From NCBI GenBank assembly GCA_902607435.1, contig CACLJX010000006.1, positions 22,943 to 86,942 on the forward strand: a stretch of DNA of 64,000 nucleotides. Direction: 5' to 3'. Source of the stretch: an uncultured Alphaproteobacteria bacterium (GTDB taxonomy: Bacteria > Pseudomonadota > Alphaproteobacteria > HIMB59 > GCA-002718135). This document shows, in pieces, positions 60,964-64,000 of the stretch. Numbering within the stretch: the stretch's first letter is position 1; each line of letters starts with the position of its first letter. The position numbers were made by a program, and so were the translations under genes. Below the pieces are notes generated by a model. That model saw only the letters and a list, made by a program, of their open reading frames with translations, had not been told where the DNA came from and did not search any database.

Positions 60964-62600
60964 TGAAAAAATATGATTATATAATTGTAGGAGCCGGTTC
61001 GGCTGGTTGTGTTCTTGCAAATCGATTGTCAGAAAATCCTAAAATATCAGTTGCTGTTTTTGAAGCAGGTCCTTCAAGTAATTCATGGAAAGTAGATATG
61101 CCTGGAGCTTTACTATACACAATGCACGATACAAAACTAAACTGGAAGTATTATTCTGAACCTGAAGCTTATTTAAATAATAGAAAAATTTTTTGTCCAA
61201 GAGGAAAGATGATTGGCGGTTGTTCTTCTCATAATGGAATGGTTTTTATTAGAGGACATCCTCAAGATTATAATCGTTGGGCACAAAATGGACTATTAAA
61301 ATGGAATTATAGCAATGTACTGCCTTATTTTAAAAAATTAGAATCATGGTCAGAAGGAGCAAATAAATATCGAGGAGCAAAAGGACCATTGCATGTTACC
61401 AAGTCAAATATAGACAAGATAAATCCTCTATATTATTCAGTAATCAAAGCAGCTCAACAAGCTGGTTATCCTTTTACGGAAGATCCAAATGGATTTATGC
61501 AAGAAGGATTTTGTACTTTTGATTTTACTGTGAAAGATGGAAAGCGTTGCGGAACCAATCGAGCTTATATGCAAGAAGTGTACAAAAGAAAAAATGTTGA
61601 TATTTTTTTAAAATCACAAGTTCAAAGAATAGTTATAGAAAACAGAATAGCTAAAGGAGTGGAGATTTTATTGAATGGACAAAAAGAAATAATCTATGCT
61701 GGCCTTGAAGTAATTATTAGTTGCGGATCTATTAATTCTCCTCAATTACTTATGCTATCAGGCATTGGTAATGCAAGCGAATTAGAAAAATTAGGCATTA
61801 AAATTAATCATGATTTGCCAGGAGTTGGTAAAAATCTTCAAGATCATTTAGAGATTTATATTCAATATGAAAGCATTCAACCAATTTCTTTGTATTCACT
61901 TTTTAACAATCCATTTTCACAAGTCTATGAAGGAATAAAATGGTTTTTATTTAAAAAAGGAAAACTCTCTCATACTCATCTAGAAGTAGGGGGTTTTATT
62001 CGAAGTTCTCATGAATATAATTATCCAAATTTACAGTTTCACTTTTTTCCTTCCTTAGTTATTAATCATGGTTTAGGAAAGCCAAATTGTCATGCTTTCC
62101 AATTTCATGTCAGTCCTAATCGACCAACTAGTCGTGGTTGGATCAAATTACGATCATCAAACCCATGTGACTATCCCATTATTCAATTTAATTATCTTGA
62201 AACAGAAAATGATAGAAAACAAATGCGAGACTCTATAAAAATTGCAAGAGAAATTTTCTCAAAAGAAGCATTCAAACCTTATTGTGGTAAAGAAATTAGC
62301 CCAGGAATAGATAAGCAAAACGATGAAGATTTAGATGAAGTTATAAGAAATAAAGCTGAGACAGCTTATCATCCATCATGCACAAATAAAATGGGCATAG
62401 ATCAAATGTCTGTCGTTAACCCTGAGACAAAAGTCTATGGTATTGAAAATCTTCGTGTTGTTGACTCTTCTATTATGCCCAATATAATTAGTGGCAATAT
62501 ACATGCAGCAACTTTAATGATAGCTGAAAAAGCTTCGGATTTAATTCTCGGAAAACCAGAAGCTGAACCAATAAAAGTTGAATATTATCAGCCTACTTAA
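60963..62600 (+). CDS. betA: GMC-family oxidoreductase, choline-dehydrogenase-like
   Basis: A 545-aa flavoprotein. The FAD motif is DYIIVGAGSAGCVLANRLSE (5-24), the second GMC signature is in GSINSPQLLMLSGIG, and the catalytic His region is near the C-terminus (YHPSCTNKMG and GNIHAATLMIAEKAS). The length is that of BetA. It starts with GTG 60963. Being in the operon of a betaine transporter suggests choline or a related alcohol as substrate; other GMC alcohol dehydrogenases look alike. Confidence 0.85.
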   Translation: MKKYDYIIVGAGSAGCVLANRLSENPKISVAVFEAGPSSNSWKVDMPGALLYTMHDTKLNWKYYSEPEAYLNNRKIFCPRGKMIGGCSSHNGMVFIRGHPQDYNRWAQNGLLKWNYSNVLPYFKKLESWSEGANKYRGAKGPLHVTKSNIDKINPLYYSVIKAAQQAGYPFTEDPNGFMQEGFCTFDFTVKDGKRCGTNRAYMQEVYKRKNVDIFLKSQVQRIVIENRIAKGVEILLNGQKEIIYAGLEVIISCGSINSPQLLMLSGIGNASELEKLGIKINHDLPGVGKNLQDHLEIYIQYESIQPISLYSLFNNPFSQVYEGIKWFLFKKGKLSHTHLEVGGFIRSSHEYNYPNLQFHFFPSLVINHGLGKPNCHAFQFHVSPNRPTSRGWIKLRSSNPCDYPIIQFNYLETENDRKQMRDSIKIAREIFSKEAFKPYCGKEISPGIDKQNDEDLDEVIRNKAETAYHPSCTNKMGIDQMSVVNPETKVYGIENLRVVDSSIMPNIISGNIHAATLMIAEKASDLILGKPEAEPIKVEYYQPT

Positions 62601-62601
62601 T

Positions 62602-63627
62602 TTAATATTGGCTTGAAGGTTCCCATAAATTAATTTTTTCTTCTTTGGCAAACTTATCAATTTCTCTAAGTTCTAATTTTGAAAATTTTAAATTTTTTAA
62701 ACTATCAAGACATTCGTCTAGTTGTTTAACAGTTCTGGAGCCAATCAGAGCTGAAGTTATTTCTTTATGGCGAAGAACCCAAGCTAAAGCTAATTGAGCA
62801 ACAGTTTGACCTCTTTTAGAAGCTATATTAGATAATCCTTTAATTTTTTTTATATACGATTGTGTAATTTTTTTCTTATCTAAAGAAGAATGTTCTGAAG
62901 CGCGAGAGTTTTTAGGAATAGATACTAGGTATTTTTCTGAGAGCATACCTTGGGCAAGAGGAGAGAATGCAATACATCCAATAGCTAGTTTATTAAGTGT
63001 TTTAAGAAGATCTTTTTCAATCCAGCGATTAATCATAGAGTATGAAGGTTGATGAATTAAACAACGAATACCTCTTTCAACTAAAAGTTTATTCATGCGT
63101 ATTGTTTGCTTAGAAGAATATGAAGAGATGCCGACATATAAAGCTTTACCCTGATAAACAGATTGAGCTAAAGCATCAGCAGTTTCTTCAAGAGGTGTTA
63201 GTGGGTCAAATCGATGAGAATAAAATATGTCTACATACTCTAGTTGCAAACGTTCTAAACTTTGATCTAAACTAGCTATTAGATATTTTTTTGAACCCCA
63301 TTCTCCGTAAGGTCCAGGCCACATATCATACCCAGCTTTTGTTGAAATTATCAGTTCATCTCTATATTGGCGAAGATCAGAATTTATAAGTCTCCCAAAA
63401 TTTTTTTCTGCAGATCCATAAGGAGGTCCATAATTGTTTGCTAAATCAAAGTGTGTTACCCCGCGATCAAAAGCATGAAATACCATTTTTTTTGACTCAG
63501 ATGATATTGCTTTGCCCCCGAAATTGTGCCACAAACCTAGAGTGATAGGAGGTAATTGAAGTCCACTATTACCACAGCGGTTATACTTAAATTGATTGTA
63601 TCTTTTATTGTTCGCTTTATAAGGCAT
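62602..63627 (-). CDS. Aldo/keto reductase (YghZ/KCNAB-like)
   Basis: A 341-aa TIM-barrel reductase. DLANNYGPPYGSAE contains the catalytic Asp and Tyr, IISTKAGYD the Lys, FYSHRFDP the His, and GSRTVKQLDE near the C-terminus binds NADPH phosphate. NNYGPPYG is a feature of the YghZ/Kv-beta branch (L-glyceraldehyde 3-phosphate reductase-like). It ends 1 base from the GMC gene, tail to tail, so the two operons converge with no room for a terminator between them. Confidence 0.9.
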   Translation of the reverse strand: MPYKANNKRYNQFKYNRCGNSGLQLPPITLGLWHNFGGKAISSESKKMVFHAFDRGVTHFDLANNYGPPYGSAEKNFGRLINSDLRQYRDELIISTKAGYDMWPGPYGEWGSKKYLIASLDQSLERLQLEYVDIFYSHRFDPLTPLEETADALAQSVYQGKALYVGISSYSSKQTIRMNKLLVERGIRCLIHQPSYSMINRWIEKDLLKTLNKLAIGCIAFSPLAQGMLSEKYLVSIPKNSRASEHSSLDKKKITQSYIKKIKGLSNIASKRGQTVAQLALAWVLRHKEITSALIGSRTVKQLDECLDSLKNLKFSKLELREIDKFAKEEKINLWEPSSQY

Positions 63628-63800
63628 GAGTTACTGATATATTAATAATTTCTTAATGCTAATAAAAAAAACTAATAATTTTTTTAAAAATTTCAAGCCT
63701 GAATTAACTAAAATAAGTATTTAAATATGTATCTTGAAAATATTTATCTACTAATCAAACAATTATACTAGTATTGCTTGGTATTTAAAACTAATTACAA

Positions 63801-64000
63801 ATGCAAAAGGTATCAATATTATCTGTTAATTATCACAACTCATTTGAATTGTTTCTTAATCATAATCTTACAACCTTCCTTAACAGGGAAAGTAACTTTT
63901 CACCTTATTGGCTAATCGTAGATAACACTTTTGATTGTGATCCCATAAACGTCAAAACAGAGAGCCAAGATATTAATATTTATAAAGGTATTTCTAAAAA
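63801..64000 (+). CDS. Glycosyltransferase-like protein, 5' part only (runs off the window)
   Basis: An open frame from ATG 63801 to the window end (66 codons). It reads KVSILSVNYHNSFELFLNH near the start and YWLIVDNTF later, the typical GT-A family 2 opening (strand, helix, then IVDN acidic strand). The rest is outside the window. It lies divergently from the aldo/keto reductase gene across a 173-base AT-rich gap. Confidence 0.6.
   Translation, partial: MQKVSILSVNYHNSFELFLNHNLTTFLNRESNFSPYWLIVDNTFDCDPINVKTESQDINIYKGISK

Noticed and set aside
1..64000. tRNA, rRNA genes or CRISPR arrays
   Set aside because: I found no cloverleaf with a T-loop consensus, no rRNA-like sequence and no regularly spaced repeats.

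Overview
The window is very AT-rich DNA from a Gram-negative bacterium: it has a TonB-dependent receptor, a Wzy/Wzz-type polysaccharide system and an ATP-driven glycine betaine importer. The low GC, the compact spacing with 4-23 bp gene overlaps and the betaine/choline genes fit a marine, streamlined proteobacterium (SAR11-, HIMB59- or SAR86-like). No rRNA or marker gene is present, so this placement is an inference. Almost all of the window is a surface-polysaccharide (O-antigen/capsule) region. Base composition is uneven: the first ~16.5 kb is extremely AT- and Lys/Asn/Ile-rich, while the right-hand genes (from ~38 kb, and especially 57-63 kb) are less so, which suggests a mosaic.

Layout. 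1-16.5 kb: sugar-acid biosynthesis. It holds a legionaminic-acid-type set (LegC aminotransferase, LegG/NeuC epimerase, LegI/NeuB synthase, PtmE-like nucleotidyltransferase, LegF/NeuA CMP-transferase, PtmA-like SDR, PseA/WbpG-type amidotransferase). A second, unfamiliar set follows: HpcH/HpaI aldolase, a second CMP-sugar transferase, SDR, dehydroquinate-synthase-like cyclase and Gfo/Idh oxidoreductase. 16.7-18.2 kb: HisF/HisH paralogues, which probably feed ammonia to the amidotransferase. 18.2-24.7 kb: two large GT-B-like proteins, a HAD phosphatase and two nucleotide-sugar SDRs. 24.8-34.2 kb: a 9.4 kb interval bracketed by a 204-bp direct repeat (195 bp perfect). It carries a PLP enzyme, an FkbM methyltransferase, a radical SAM enzyme and a third CMP-sugar transferase on the minus strand, then a cobalamin riboswitch, a membrane protein, a TonB receptor and a cobalamin-type radical SAM enzyme on the plus strand. 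34.3-39.3 kb: an acyl carrier protein, a fused E1 and an E2 of a 2-oxoacid dehydrogenase, a GNAT and a FemAB-like protein. 39.4-41.8 kb: another B12-type radical SAM enzyme and a cold-shock gene, flanked by non-coding or decayed DNA. 41.9-55.8 kb: glycosyltransferases, deacetylase, Wzy-like polymerase, a three-gene UDP-L-QuiNAc/L-FucNAc-type set, a PglF/WbpM-type dehydratase and a Wzz-like chain-length protein. 55.9-63.6 kb: DMT exporter, proXWV with SDR and choline-dehydrogenase-like genes, and an aldo/keto reductase. The window ends inside a glycosyltransferase-like gene.

How it may work together. Up to three different CMP-activated sugar acids and several UDP-sugars appear to be made here, amidated, methylated and perhaps acylated, then polymerised by Wzy under Wzz control. 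The ACP/E1/E2 block looks like a dedicated acyl-donor supply for glycan decoration, and the 9.4 kb interval couples cobalamin uptake to cobalamin-type radical SAM chemistry. The most promising candidates for undescribed biology are the aldolase/CMP-transferase/cyclase set (12.3-16.5 kb), the ACP-E1-E2 block (34.3-39.3 kb) and the repeat-bracketed cobalamin island (24.6-34.4 kb).
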